Assembly (NCBI GenBank): GCA_030692515.1
Contig: JAUXZS010000020.1
Span: 310,001-374,000 of the forward strand
Direction: 5' to 3'
DNA: 64,000 nucleotides
Source of the DNA: Bacteroidota bacterium
GTDB lineage: Bacteria > Bacteroidota > Bacteroidia > B-17B0 > Aurantibacillaceae
Both the position numbers and the translations under genes were made by a program. The notes beneath the pieces were generated by a model that worked only from the letters and a program-made list of their open reading frames with translations, ran no database searches and was not told the origin of the DNA. Every line of letters begins with the position of its first letter. Position 1 is the stretch's first letter. This document shows, piece after piece, positions 1 through 10,300 of this stretch.

Positions 1-359
1 TTATCTTTTTTATATAATTCCTTTGCAGCGTTTAATAAATTTACGGTGCCAATAACATTTGTCATCACAAACTCTAATGGGTTGGTGATACTTCTATCAA
101 CATGACTTTCGGCTGCTAAATGCACAACCGCATTGTATTGTTCTTTTTCGAATAAAGCGTTTATAAAAGCAGCATCTACAATATCTCCTTTTATGAATTT
201 ATAATTTGGTTTATTTTCAATATCAGTAATGTTGGCTAAATTTCCTGCGTAGGTTAATTTATCTAAATTATGAATAGTATAATTTGGGTATTTGTTTGCG
301 AATAAACGCACAACATGCGAACCAATAAAACCTGCAGCACCTGTAATAAGAATTTTCAT
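1..359 (-). CDS. rfbB: dTDP-glucose 4,6-dehydratase, N-terminal part (cut by window edge)
   Basis: The first 119 residues are visible; the rest lies before base 1. The frame opens with ATG at 357-359 and has no stop inside the window. The N-terminus carries the NAD-binding glycine motif GAAGFIGSH and the LDKLTYAGNL segment typical of RfbB, followed by HLAAESHVDRSI. The family converts dTDP-glucose to dTDP-4-keto-6-deoxyglucose in the cytoplasm, feeding rhamnose and other deoxysugars of surface polysaccharides. It is the last visible gene of a minus-strand operon, 20 nt after the dehydrogenase stop. A related UDP-sugar 4,6-dehydratase is possible, but the LDKLTYAGN block favours RfbB. Confidence 0.85.
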   Translation of the reverse strand, partial: MKILITGAAGFIGSHVVRLFANKYPNYTIHNLDKLTYAGNLANITDIENKPNYKFIKGDIVDAAFINALFEKEQYNAVVHLAAESHVDRSITNPLEFVMTNVIGTVNLLNAAKELYKKD

Positions 360-379
360 TTTCTAAAATTAAAATTAGT

Positions 380-1672
380 TTAAAGACTCCAATAGGTTAA
401 ACCCTTTATTTTGTCCTTGTACATTCCTTTTATATCAACTAAAACACCTTTATTTGAGAGAATAGATTTAAAAAATTTCTCGTCTAACGGTTTGTATTCT
501 TTATGATTTACGGCAACAATAACACCATCATAACCTTTACCTAATTTATTTAAACCAAAACCATATTCGTGTTTTAATTCATCGCTGTCAGCATTTGGAT
601 CAACAATTTCAACTTTAACACCAAAGGATTTTAGCTCTTTTACAATATCGGCAACTTTTGAATTACGAATATCGCTTACATCTTCTTTAAAGGTTGCGCC
701 CATTACCAAAACTTTTGATTTTGATAAGTTTTTTCCAGCGGCAACAATTCTTTTAACGCAAGTTTTAGCAACATAAAAACCCATGCTATCATTTACGTAA
801 CGCCCGCTATTAATAACACGCGCGTGATAACCCATTTCTTCTGCTTTATAGGTTAAGTAATAAGGGTCAACACCAATACAATGTCCACCAACTAAACCAG
901 GAGAAAATTTTAAGAAATTCCATTTTGTTCCGGCAGCCTCCAAAACGTCATAAGTATTAATTCCTATTCTAGAAAAAATAATTGATAACTCATTCATCAA
1001 TGCAATATTTACGTCGCGTTGCGTGTTTTCAATAATTTTTGCAGCTTCGGCAACTTTTATGCTTGATGCACGGTGCGTTCCAGGCTCAACAATTATTTCG
1101 TAAGTTTTAGCAATATTCTCTAAACTTTCTTTATCACAACCCGATACAATTTTTAAAATTTTAGTAATGGTATGTTCTTTATCTCCTGGATTAATACGCT
1201 CGGGCGAATAACCCACTTTAAAATCTTTTACAAATTTTAAACCAGAATATTGCTCTAAAACAGGAATACAATCCTCCTCGGTACAACCAGGATAAACAGT
1301 AGATTCATATACTACATAATCACCTTTTTTAAGCACTTTACCAACCGTTGTTGATGCACCAATTAAAGGTTTTAAGTCAGGTAAATTATGTTCGTCTATT
1401 GGTGTAGGAACAGCGATGATAAAAAAGTTAGCCTTTTTTAAATCTTCTAATTTGTGAGTAAAGGAAATATCAGAACCTGCAAAATCTTTTTTAGTTAATT
1501 CCTGACTTGGGTCTATTCCCTTTTTCATCATATTAACGCGTTTTTCGTTAATATCAAAACCTATTACTTTTACTTTTTTTGCAAATGCAAGGGCAATTGG
1601 TAAACCTACATACCCTAAGCCAATAACGGCAACTGTAGCTTCCTTCTTTAAAATCTTATTGTAAATACTCAT
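380..1672 (-). CDS. UDP-N-acetylglucosamine/galactosamine 6-dehydrogenase (TviB/WbpO-like nucleotide-sugar dehydrogenase)
   Basis: The 430-residue protein has the UDP-glucose/GDP-mannose dehydrogenase fold. An N-terminal Rossmann motif GLGYVGLP lies at about residues 18-25, there is a central helical dimerisation domain, and the catalytic cysteine is C265 in the GGHCIGVDPYY motif. The C-terminal UDP-binding domain contains MGATFKEDVSDIRNSK. The family oxidises C6 of a UDP-N-acetylhexosamine with two NAD+ to a uronic acid. The Vi-antigen type is favoured over UDP-glucose dehydrogenase because of the N-terminal sequence and because the two genes before it in the operon act on the resulting UDP-GlcNAcA. 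The exact substrate cannot be proven from sequence. Confidence 0.9.
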   Translation of the reverse strand: MSIYNKILKKEATVAVIGLGYVGLPIALAFAKKVKVIGFDINEKRVNMMKKGIDPSQELTKKDFAGSDISFTHKLEDLKKANFFIIAVPTPIDEHNLPDLKPLIGASTTVGKVLKKGDYVVYESTVYPGCTEEDCIPVLEQYSGLKFVKDFKVGYSPERINPGDKEHTITKILKIVSGCDKESLENIAKTYEIIVEPGTHRASSIKVAEAAKIIENTQRDVNIALMNELSIIFSRIGINTYDVLEAAGTKWNFLKFSPGLVGGHCIGVDPYYLTYKAEEMGYHARVINSGRYVNDSMGFYVAKTCVKRIVAAGKNLSKSKVLVMGATFKEDVSDIRNSKVADIVKELKSFGVKVEIVDPNADSDELKHEYGFGLNKLGKGYDGVIVAVNHKEYKPLDEKFFKSILSNKGVLVDIKGMYKDKIKGLTYWSL

Positions 1673-1690
1673 ATATTAAATTCTAATTTT

Positions 1691-2737
1691 CTAAACTGTA
1701 ACTTCTTTAACTTCTTTTATAACGTTTGCTGGCCTTAAGGCATATATACGTTCAATTATATCTACAACCTTCAATCCTTCTAAAGCATTTGTGGATATTT
1801 TATTTTTTCCTTTTAAAGTATCTACAACATTTTCGATAACATTATGATGATTGTTAGCGGAACCTTTGTAAGCACCGTAATCATTAGCAGGATTAGTTTC
1901 ATTTAAAATTGGCATAGTATAATCTTTTATATTACACACATCAATTTGATCCATATACTGACCGCCAACTTTAACGCTTCCTTTACTTCCAACAATGGTT
2001 AACGACGATTCTAAATTTTTATCCCAAACAGCTGTAGAGTAATTCACACAGCCCATACCACCATTTACAAAATCAAAACTTACAAATCCACTATCTTCAA
2101 ATGCTGTGGTTTTTTGATGATTAAAATCTGCAAATTTCGCTTGAATATTTGTGATATCACCAAATACCCAATACATAATATCTATCCAATGACTGAATTG
2201 AGTGAATAATGTTCCGCCATCTAAATCCTGAGTTCCTTTCCAATTATCTGGTTTATAATAACGCTCATCACGATTCCAATAGCAGTTTAATTGAACCATA
2301 TAAATATCGCCAATAATTTTTTTCTCAACCACTTCTTTTAACCAAACACTAGGAGGAGAATATCGATTTTGCATAACACAAAAAACGGTTTTATGGTGAT
2401 GCAAGGCAGTAAAAATTACTTTCTCACAATCGGCTTTGGTTAATGCCATTGGTTTTTCTACTACCACATGTTTATCGGCATCTAGCGCTTTTAATGCATG
2501 TATAGCGTGTAATCCATTTGGAGTACAAACATTAACCACCTCAACCTCTGGATGAGCGGCAATTAATTCATCAATAGAATTATAAAATTTTTCCTGTAGA
2601 TTATCTAAACCCAATTTTTCTTTTGGAAGTGAGTCACAAACTGCTATTAACTCGCAATCAGGATTTCTACGAATCATCTCTGCATGGCGTTTACCAATAT
2701 GCCCTTGCCCAATTACTGCAAACTTTATTTTATTCAT
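1691..2737 (-). CDS. Gfo/Idh/MocA-family oxidoreductase, probably UDP-GlcNAcA 3-dehydrogenase (WlbA/WbpB-like)
   Basis: The 348-residue protein begins with a Rossmann glycine motif (GQGHIG, residues 10-15) and has the EKPMAL motif typical of Gfo/Idh/MocA enzymes, followed by the alpha/beta substrate domain. Its start codon abuts the stop of the acetyltransferase gene, and the nucleotide-sugar dehydrogenase follows 18 nt downstream. In the Bordetella/Pseudomonas pathway a protein of this family oxidises C3 of UDP-GlcNAcA so that an aminotransferase can add nitrogen. That role is inferred from the neighbours; the family itself is clear. Confidence 0.85.
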   Translation of the reverse strand: MNKIKFAVIGQGHIGKRHAEMIRRNPDCELIAVCDSLPKEKLGLDNLQEKFYNSIDELIAAHPEVEVVNVCTPNGLHAIHALKALDADKHVVVEKPMALTKADCEKVIFTALHHHKTVFCVMQNRYSPPSVWLKEVVEKKIIGDIYMVQLNCYWNRDERYYKPDNWKGTQDLDGGTLFTQFSHWIDIMYWVFGDITNIQAKFADFNHQKTTAFEDSGFVSFDFVNGGMGCVNYSTAVWDKNLESSLTIVGSKGSVKVGGQYMDQIDVCNIKDYTMPILNETNPANDYGAYKGSANNHHNVIENVVDTLKGKNKISTNALEGLKVVDIIERIYALRPANVIKEVKEVTV

Positions 2738-3322
2738 TTAACTTATACGTTTTACAGTGTTATTTTCTAATTTATATTTTTGGCTGCTCTCTTTGCAAAT
2801 TGCAAAACCTTCCTTATCAAATTCTAATCTATGTCCATACTCGCTCATCCAGCCTATTTGACGAGATGGATTTCCAACAACCAAAGCATAATCTGGTATG
2901 TGTTTAGTAACAACAGTGCCTGCGCCGATAAAGGCAAATTTTCCTATATCATGACCACAAACAATTGTTGCATTTGCCCCTATTGAAGCCCCTTTGCCAA
3001 CATGTGTTTTAGCATACTCTGATTTACGATTAATTGCACTCCGTGGATTAATTACGTTGGTAAATACCATACTAGGCCCTAAAAATACGTCGTCATCACA
3101 AGTTACACCTGTGTAAATAGAAATATTATTTTGAGCTTTAACGTTACTACCAAGCACTACTCCGGGTGATACAACAACATTTTGACCAAGATTACAATTT
3201 TTGCCCAATTTGCAATTAGGCATAATATGCGAAAAGTGCCAAATTTTAGTACCCTCACCAATCTCACAACCTTCGTCGATAACCGCAGTTGGATGTGCAA
3301 AATAATTTTTAGTTTCCATCAT
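2738..3322 (-). CDS. UDP-2-acetamido-3-amino-glucuronate N-acetyltransferase (WlbB/WbpD-like)
   Basis: The 194-residue left-handed beta-helix acyltransferase is full of hexapeptide repeats (for example IGEGTKIWHFSHI and GKNCNLGQNVVVSPGVVLG). Segments such as TGVTCDDDVFLGPSMVF and TNVINPRSA are characteristic of WlbB/WbpD. This family acetylates the C3 amino group of UDP-GlcNAc3NA to give the diacetamido uronic acid used in O-antigen and surface glycans. It is the first gene of the minus-strand operon. Two ATG codons are adjacent at the start (3322 and 3319). The aminotransferase that should act before it is not in the window. Confidence 0.9.
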   Translation of the reverse strand: MMETKNYFAHPTAVIDEGCEIGEGTKIWHFSHIMPNCKLGKNCNLGQNVVVSPGVVLGSNVKAQNNISIYTGVTCDDDVFLGPSMVFTNVINPRSAINRKSEYAKTHVGKGASIGANATIVCGHDIGKFAFIGAGTVVTKHIPDYALVVGNPSRQIGWMSEYGHRLEFDKEGFAICKESSQKYKLENNTVKRIS

Positions 3323-3333
3323 AAAAAGGATTA

Positions 3334-3341
3334 CAAAAATA
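3334..3341 (-). promoter_or_regulatory. Candidate -7 box of the sugar operon
   Basis: On the minus strand these bases read TATTTTTG, matching the Bacteroidota -7 consensus TAnnTTTG. The box lies 11 nt upstream of the first ATG. No clear TTTG -33 element sits at the usual distance, so support is partial. Confidence 0.35.
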
Positions 3342-3419
3342 ATAAAATTGGGGGGATAGAAAAATATAATTTGAGTTTTAATTTATCCCACAAATAAAGC
3401 CAAAAGAACAATATTTTAA

Positions 3420-3427
3420 TATATTTG
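3420..3427 (+). promoter_or_regulatory. Candidate -7 box of the YfhO gene
   Basis: The bases read TATATTTG, an exact TAnnTTTG match ending 17 nt before the ATG at 3445. A -33 TTTG is not obvious. The box is divergent from the candidate at 3334-3341. Confidence 0.4.
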
Positions 3428-3444
3428 TCGTTGCAGAAATTATT

Positions 3445-6111
3445 ATGAAATTTAACTACAAAAATTACCTCCCACATGGCTTAGCCATTGTTGTTTTCGC
3501 CATTATTACCTTAATTTATTTTAAACCATTATTTAGTGGAAAAGAATTAAAACAAGATGATATCTCGCGTCACAAAGGTATGAGTAAGGAAATTGTAGAT
3601 TATCGAAATGCTCATAATAATGCCGAGCCTTTATGGACAAACTCTATGTTCGGCGGAATGCCAGCGTACCAAATATCCACAAAATACCCAGGTAATTGGA
3701 TTGGAAAATTAGATAATGTCTTTAAACTTTACATACCTCTTCCTGCTGGCTATTTATTTTTATATTGTTTAGGCTTTTTTATTTTACTGTTGTGTTTAGA
3801 TGTTAACCCTTGGTTGGCGCTAATTGGAGGCTTAGCCTATGGCTTAAGCTCTTACTTTTTAATTATATTAGAAGCAGGACATAACTCAAAAGCCAATGCT
3901 TTAGGCTATTTACCGGCATTATTAGGTGGCGTTATTTTACTTTTTAGAGGTAAGCCTTGGCTTGGTTTATCAATAACGGCCCTATTTACAGCCATGGAAT
4001 TAAATGCTAATCACGTTCAAATATCTTATTATGGTTACATTTTAATTGGCTTTGTAATTGCTGGCTATTTTTTCTCTCATTTAAAACAAAAACAATTGCC
4101 TGTGTTTTTTAAAGGCTTGGCTTTATTTTTAATTGCGACGTTAATTGGAGTATTGCCCAATTATGGCAGTTTAGCAACTACAAACGAATATGGTAAATAT
4201 AGCACAAGAGGAAAATCGGAGTTGACTATAAATAAAAATATGGTTGAGGATGATAAAACTCCTCTAAGCCTTGATAACGGCGGTAATGCGAAAATTGCAA
4301 AAGTTAAGGGGGATGAATCGTTAGCTAAAAAACATGAGAAAAATAGCACTACTGGTTTAGATGAAGATTACGCAACACAATGGAGTTATGGTATTGGCGA
4401 AACCTTTACTTTTTTAATTCCAGATTTTAAAGGTGGTGCAAGCGCAAGTGTTAGAAGTGCCGATGGTAACGCATTAAAAAAAGTAAATGCTGATTTTAAA
4501 GAACAAGTAGCAAGTAGCAGCGCTTATTTTGGTGACCAACCTTTTACAAGTGGGCCTGTTTATATTGGCGCTATTATTATTCTTCTGGCGATGTTGGGCA
4601 TGTTTGTTGTAAAGAACACTATTAAATGGCCAATATTTTTAGCAACTGCCTTAACAATAGCTTTAGGCTGGGGTAGCAACTTTATGGGTCTTACTGATTT
4701 TTTCATGCACAATGTACCCGGCTATAATAAATTTAGGGCTGTAAGTATGATTATGGTAATTGCAGAACTAACCTTGCCATTACTCGCCATCTTAGCCTTA
4801 AATGAAATTATTAAAATAAAAAATTGGGATGATAAAATTAAATTAGGCTTAATTAAAAAAGAAGTATCCCTTAAAAAATTAGTGATTATTTCCGTTTCTG
4901 TAGTTGGTGGGTTTTGTGCGGTAAGTTACTTAATGCCAGATGCTGTTAACACATTTCATGCATACGGCGAAGAACAATCAATCATACAACAAGCAGTTAG
5001 AGCAGGTAATCCGGAAAACCAAGTAAGACCCTATGTAGCTCAATTAATGCCACAATTAGAAATTGCACGTAAAGCCATTTTTAAAGCGGATGCTTTGCGC
5101 TCACTAATCTTTATAATTTTAGGTTTTGGCGCATTGTTTTTATACTTCACTAATAAATTAAAAAAAGAATTATTTTTTGCAGCTATAGGTATTTTTATTG
5201 CAATAGATCTTTGGACTGTAGCCGCAAGGTATTTAAATGATAAATCATTTGTAACCAAAGAACAAAATCAACAAAGTTTAGTTGCCAAAACTGCTGCGGA
5301 TGAGGAAATATTAAAAGACAAAGATATAGACTACCGTGTTTTAAATTTAACAGTAAGTACATTTAATGACGCGGCAACTTCTTATTACCACAAATCAATT
5401 GGTGGATACCATGGAGCTAAATTGAAAAAGTATGCAGAGCTAATTGAATTTCATATCGACAAAGAAATAAATTCTTTTTACCAAGATGCAGGAAAAGCTT
5501 TTTCAAGCGATAGTGCTATGCGTGTTTTATTTAGCAGTTTAAATGTCATTAATATGTTAAACACTAAATATTTTATTATTCCTGGTGGTGGAGAAAACCG
5601 CACCGAAATTCCATTAAAAAATCCTGAAGCAAATGGAAATGCTTGGTTTGTAAATACAATTTATACAGTTCCAAATGCTGATGATGAAATTGTTGGATTA
5701 GGAAAAATTAATACTAAAACACAAGCCATTATGCAAACTACTTTCAAAACAGAGCTTGGATTAATAAACACTTATAGTGGTGAAGGCACAATTAAATTAT
5801 TATCCTATCAGCCAAATGAACTAGTTTATGAAAGCGAAACAAAAGCAGATGAGTTTGCTGTATTTTCGGAAATTTATTACCCAAAAGGTTGGAATGCATA
5901 TATTGATGGTCAATTAAAACCTTATGCGGGTGTTAATTATGTATTAAGAGGGATGCAAATTCCTGCCGGTAAACATAAAATAGAATTTAAGTTTGAACCT
6001 AAAACCTATACAACCGGAAATACAATTGCCATGATAGGTTCAATACTAATGTTAATTACAGTTGGTGTTGGCTTTTATTTAAACAAAAAGAACAATGTTA
6101 TTGTTAGTTAA
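3445..6111 (+). CDS. YfhO-family polytopic membrane protein (GT-C-like)
   Basis: The 888-residue integral membrane protein has an N-terminal transmembrane helix, then many hydrophobic segments across about residues 95-270 and 370-480, another cluster around 545-590, and a C-terminal anchor (AMIGSILMLITVGVGFYL). Loop motifs such as NSMFGGMPAYQI and AGHNSKANALGYLPALLGG are typical of the YfhO family. Members are regarded as GT-C-type lipid-linked sugar transferases that decorate cell-wall or surface polymers; substrate and reaction are unknown here. The gene is monocistronic, transcribed away from the sugar operon, and followed by thioredoxin after 102 nt. Confidence 0.85.
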   Translation: MKFNYKNYLPHGLAIVVFAIITLIYFKPLFSGKELKQDDISRHKGMSKEIVDYRNAHNNAEPLWTNSMFGGMPAYQISTKYPGNWIGKLDNVFKLYIPLPAGYLFLYCLGFFILLLCLDVNPWLALIGGLAYGLSSYFLIILEAGHNSKANALGYLPALLGGVILLFRGKPWLGLSITALFTAMELNANHVQISYYGYILIGFVIAGYFFSHLKQKQLPVFFKGLALFLIATLIGVLPNYGSLATTNEYGKYSTRGKSELTINKNMVEDDKTPLSLDNGGNAKIAKVKGDESLAKKHEKNSTTGLDEDYATQWSYGIGETFTFLIPDFKGGASASVRSADGNALKKVNADFKEQVASSSAYFGDQPFTSGPVYIGAIIILLAMLGMFVVKNTIKWPIFLATALTIALGWGSNFMGLTDFFMHNVPGYNKFRAVSMIMVIAELTLPLLAILALNEIIKIKNWDDKIKLGLIKKEVSLKKLVIISVSVVGGFCAVSYLMPDAVNTFHAYGEEQSIIQQAVRAGNPENQVRPYVAQLMPQLEIARKAIFKADALRSLIFIILGFGALFLYFTNKLKKELFFAAIGIFIAIDLWTVAARYLNDKSFVTKEQNQQSLVAKTAADEEILKDKDIDYRVLNLTVSTFNDAATSYYHKSIGGYHGAKLKKYAELIEFHIDKEINSFYQDAGKAFSSDSAMRVLFSSLNVINMLNTKYFIIPGGGENRTEIPLKNPEANGNAWFVNTIYTVPNADDEIVGLGKINTKTQAIMQTTFKTELGLINTYSGEGTIKLLSYQPNELVYESETKADEFAVFSEIYYPKGWNAYIDGQLKPYAGVNYVLRGMQIPAGKHKIEFKFEPKTYTTGNTIAMIGSILMLITVGVGFYLNKKNNVIVS

Positions 6112-6213
6112 AAGGAGATAAGATTTAAGAATTTAGATTTAATATTTAGGAACAAACCAGTAACTTTAAAATAGAAACAAGAAATAATTACAAATAAATT
6201 AAAACACAAGATT

Positions 6214-6531
6214 ATGGCATTAGAAATTACAGACGCAAACTTTGAAGAGTTAGTATTAAAAAGCGAAAAACCAGTATTAATAGATTTTTGGGCAGAATGG
6301 TGTGGACCATGTAGAATGGTTGGACCAGTAGTTGAAGAGTTAGCTAAAGAATATGAAGGCAAAGCTGTTATAGGAAAAGTTAATGTAGATTTAAACTCAG
6401 GCATTAGTGCAAAATATGGTATTAGAAATATCCCTACTCTTTTATATTTTAAAGGTGGAGAAGTTGTAGATAAACAAGTTGGTGTAGTACCTAAAGCTGC
6501 ATTAGCGGCAAAGTTAGACGCACAAATGTAA
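6214..6531 (+). CDS. trxA: Thioredoxin
   Basis: The 105-residue single-domain thioredoxin has the redox motif WCGPC (about residues 29-33) in the context DFWAEWCGPCRM, the cis-proline region IRNIPTLLYFKGG, and no signal peptide, so it is cytoplasmic. It reduces protein disulfides with electrons from thioredoxin reductase, which is not in this window. Length and motifs match TrxA throughout. It is followed closely by a strong terminator, so it is the end of its transcript. Confidence 0.97.
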   Translation: MALEITDANFEELVLKSEKPVLIDFWAEWCGPCRMVGPVVEELAKEYEGKAVIGKVNVDLNSGISAKYGIRNIPTLLYFKGGEVVDKQVGVVPKAALAAKLDAQM

Positions 6532-6551
6532 TCTTAACTAAACAAAATATT

Positions 6552-6584
6552 AAAGCCCAATCAAATAATGATTGGGCTTTTTTT
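6552..6584 (+). terminator. Rho-independent terminator after trxA
   Basis: A perfect 12-bp stem (6552-6563 with 6569-6580, core AGCCCAATCA) with a 5-nt loop runs into a T tract ending at 6584. It lies 21 nt after the trxA stop. Confidence 0.9.
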
Positions 6585-6611
6585 ATAAACTCAAGAGTAA
6601 CTTCAAAAAAA

Positions 6612-6965
6612 TTATTCAGCATAAATTTTCAACTCGTATCTATTTGGTGCCTTTTTGGGCGAAACTAAAGTTGTTACTTCACCAGAAATTAATAGTGTAT
6701 CAATTTTGGCTGTTACATAAAAAAAATAATTGTCGCTTGCAAGATTCTCAAAAGAAACTTGCCCAAAAGAATTTCCAGTGACACTTAAATCATAACTAGA
6801 TAAAGGAATGTTGGGATTTTTTGTAACCCCTTTTTTCATATAAAAAACGGGATTGGAAACTACTTTTCCATCATTTGTAACTGTAATTAGGACTACCCCA
6901 TCCACATTTTTCTTTTTACAACTTAAAACAAAAAGTAAACAAACAATTGCCAGAACCTGTTTCAT
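6612..6965 (-). CDS. Small secreted lipoprotein of unknown function
   Basis: The 117-residue protein has a lipoprotein signal peptide with lipobox VLSC (cysteine about residue 16) followed by lysines. The mature part resembles a short beta-sandwich (VLITVTNDGKVVSNPVFYMKKG and later beta-like strands), as in small carboxypeptidase-like or Ig-like domains of Bacteroidota lipoproteins, but I recognise no named family. It is convergent with trxA. The real-gene call rests on the clean signal peptide and isolated full-length frame. Confidence 0.65.
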   Translation of the reverse strand: MKQVLAIVCLLFVLSCKKKNVDGVVLITVTNDGKVVSNPVFYMKKGVTKNPNIPLSSYDLSVTGNSFGQVSFENLASDNYFFYVTAKIDTLLISGEVTTLVSPKKAPNRYELKIYAE

Positions 6966-7388
6966 ACAATAAAGGTATTAATTTTTTTATATTTTTAATT
7001 AAAATTTAATCTTTCATTTCTCTTACACGCATAAATTTACATTTACATCGTCAATTTTAATTTTAAAAATTGATGAAGATAAACCGCACGCTTCATTTTT
7101 CAATTTTTTATTATTCAAAACAATTAAAGATAGCGAAAAAAACATCAAAATTTTAAAATAAATGGTCTACATTGGAAATTATTTAGCAAAGGTGAAAAAC
7201 CTAAATCTGAACCAACAACAACAGTTTTAAAGCCATTTAAGACTGCTCTAACAAAAGCGAATCTTATCACCATAATTTACTAACCTGTAAAATAAATCAT
7301 AAATGTCAATAATAACTAAAATCTAAAATTGAAAAAATAAAAAAACCCTCAAAATAAATCGAGGGTTTTTTTAAACAAAAAAGGTTTA
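6966..7388. other. Intergenic gap, AT-rich, with one orphan open fragment
   Basis: The 423-bp gap contains the terminator of the downstream macroglobulin gene at its right end. Plus-strand bases 7134-7283 form an open stretch of 49 codons with a protein-like composition (for example GLHWKLFSKGEKPKSEPTT) but no start codon, so it may be a gene remnant. Nothing else is recognisable. Confidence 0.4.
7335..7370 (-). terminator. Terminator downstream of the alpha-2-macroglobulin gene
   Basis: A 10-bp stem AAAAACCCTC / GAGGGTTTTT (7341-7350 with 7361-7370) has a 10-nt loop. Read on the minus strand it is followed by T-rich sequence. It lies 19 nt beyond the stop of the 7389-13613 gene. Confidence 0.8.
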
Positions 7389-10300
7389 TTATTTTTCTAC
7401 TTTTACTCTTACTCCTTCGCTATGGCTAGTAAATTCTGGGGCGTACATACATTGAATGGTTGTTACACCATTACTAAAATCACCATAATGATTAACAACT
7501 AATGGATATTCAAATACATAAGTTCCTTTATTTAAATAAGAGAAAAAGAAATTGGTAGCTGCGTCGCGAGTGCTTTCATAATAGCCCAATCCATCTTGAT
7601 ATTTGTATCCACTAAAAACATTTGTTGGTTCAAATCCTGCAGCGCGCATATCTTTCATGTGAACGTAACTCATATCTCTATCAACACGTAACTCAATTCT
7701 AACTTTTATTTTATCTCCCGGCTTAAGTTTTGTGCTTGCTAATATAGGCTCTATCACAATTCCGCTAGCGGTATTTTTTTGTAAGAATAATTGTTTCTTT
7801 AATTTGAGCGGCGTTTCATGTGGCGTTATTTTATCTAACTGCTCAAAATATTGCCAGTACATTGCTCCATAACTAACGCCTACATCTTTCTTAACCACTT
7901 TTACTTTCCCCATACTCTCTGGTTTTATATCACTTCCACTCCATGTCTTTTTAAAATAACCAGTTCCAGGTTCAGCCCCTAAAGATTTATCATTTTTAGG
8001 GTCTAACTTAATATCGCCAACTGTTATTTCCACATTTGGTTCGGTTGCTAACCAATCAGTTCCTTTTAACAATAACGCATAAACAGCTTCTGTAGTTGCA
8101 CGAGTTGTTCCCCAATGTTGCGTTTGTTTACTTTTAATTAACCATGTTTTTAAATCATCTACCGATTTTGTATCATTATTTATTTCGTCAAATGCTTCAA
8201 TCATTAATGCCTGCATTTCAATTGGAGCTTCGTACCAGTAGTAACCATAATTTTCTTTCCAGTACATTCCCATCTCTTCACTATTAATGCTATTTTCCTT
8301 TAATGATTTTAAAATATCTTTTGGCGTTTTAATATCTCCAAATCTATTTAAGCTCAAGGCAATCATACCTTGCATATATCGTCCATTATCCAACCAATAT
8401 TTTTGCTCTTGCGCTTTGTAATATTCAAAGTATTCAACGTTTCGTTTATCTCTATCAATATCTTTATAAAAACTACGCATATATAAATATTGAATGGCAT
8501 TATAACTCAAATGATTTTCGGTTTTATATTTTGGGTTATACTTTTTCATGTATTCATACTCTTCACGCATTCGGTTATCACAATACTTAACAGCCTTGTA
8601 CAACATACTCCACACCTCAGAATTATCGCGCACTTTAACTACACCTAAATTATTTAAGTGCCCAAAACCACAAGTAATATGTTGCGTGATATACCAATCA
8701 TCAGGCATTCCATCAAACCACATAAAACCGCCATTAGAACTTTGTTTTTTCATTAACTTTTTTAGCGCCGAATTGGTTTCATGACTCATTCTGTTTAAAT
8801 CAAACAATAAGCCAACTCGTTTTTTATTTTCACTCTCGCTTTTCGATTGTAATACCCAAGGAGTTTCTTCTAACACAACGGCTTTTAATTCTTGATTTTT
8901 TTCAAGGTTAGATAAAAAAGCATCTGGACTAGAAGATTTCCACGCGTCAAAAATTGACTTTATTTTTGGTTTAGAATTTACAACATAGGTTGCCAAACTA
9001 TTTGCATAATAACGAGAAAAAGTTTGTTCAGCGCATTCATAAGGATATTCCATTAAGTATGGAAGCGCTTGAATAGCATACCACGCAGGATTTGCAGTAA
9101 ATTCTAAAGTGTAAGCATGATTTTTAAGCGTTGTAGACTTATTGTTTTGATTCGTGAATTTTGTAAAATTAAATTCTTTTGTTTGATTGCTTCTTATAGG
9201 CATTGGCATACTTTCTGTTACCAACATTCTGTTTGTTAAAACAGGTACAGCAACTTCTTCGCCATCAGAAAAATTTCCTGCCTTAGCAATAACTTTATAC
9301 TTTATGGCGGAATAACCTTCCGGAATATTTAAATTCCATTCGATAGAAGTACTTAAACCTTTTTTAACCGTAAATGTACGCGAGCCGATATTTGGAAAAG
9401 GTCCACTAACTGCTTCAATTATTTTTGTAGAAATTTCTTGCTCAGTTAATGCATCAAACAATTTTAACTCAGCCATTCCAGATAATTCTTTTTCGGATAA
9501 ATTAGCAATTTTAGAAATGAAAGTTATTTTATCGCCCTCTCTAAAAAAACGTGGCGCATTAGGTTGTACCATTAAATCTTTTTGGGTAACAACTTCTTTT
9601 TGAAATTGTCCAGACTTCAAATCTTTAGTATGGGCAAGTCCCATCACTTTCCATTTAGTTAAACTTTCTGGAACTGTAAATTTGATGATTATTTCTCCTT
9701 TTTCGTTTGTTTGTAATTCCGGAAAAAAGAACGCTGTTTCATTAAAATTAGAGCGTGCTTTTACCTCACCTAATCCTTCTCCTCCACTTTTATCCACTCC
9801 CTTAGATTCTCCAGTAGCAGCATTTCTTGTAGTTACAAGTCCGCTAAGATTATCTTTTGCTCCACCGGCTTTATCTTCACTTTCTTCTTTTGGAGAGTTG
9901 GCATCCATTTTACCTGAATTCTTAGATTTCTCTGCCGACTTTTTTGGCATATTTTGACCTTCTTCATCAGCAGCAGTTGATGGCATAGCCGTTGTTTCGC
10001 TCATCACATAATCTCCATCATCGTATCCTCCTCTATAATAACGATTATTATAAAAATTTAAACCATAGTAATTTAAACGATCATAATATCGTGAAGGCAA
10101 ATACTCATAAGGTCGTGTTATATTATTAAGTTCGCTTGAATTAACTTGTTTATCAGTACTTGCAGTCCATTGCATGGTAGAATAATAACTTTGAAAAATA
10201 TTAAAATTCCAATAGTTTGGTTTAAAAGCATCCAACGAAGCATCGTACATACTTGCCACCATTTCTGCGGCAACCTTTTCTCCTTTTTTATCTTTAATAA

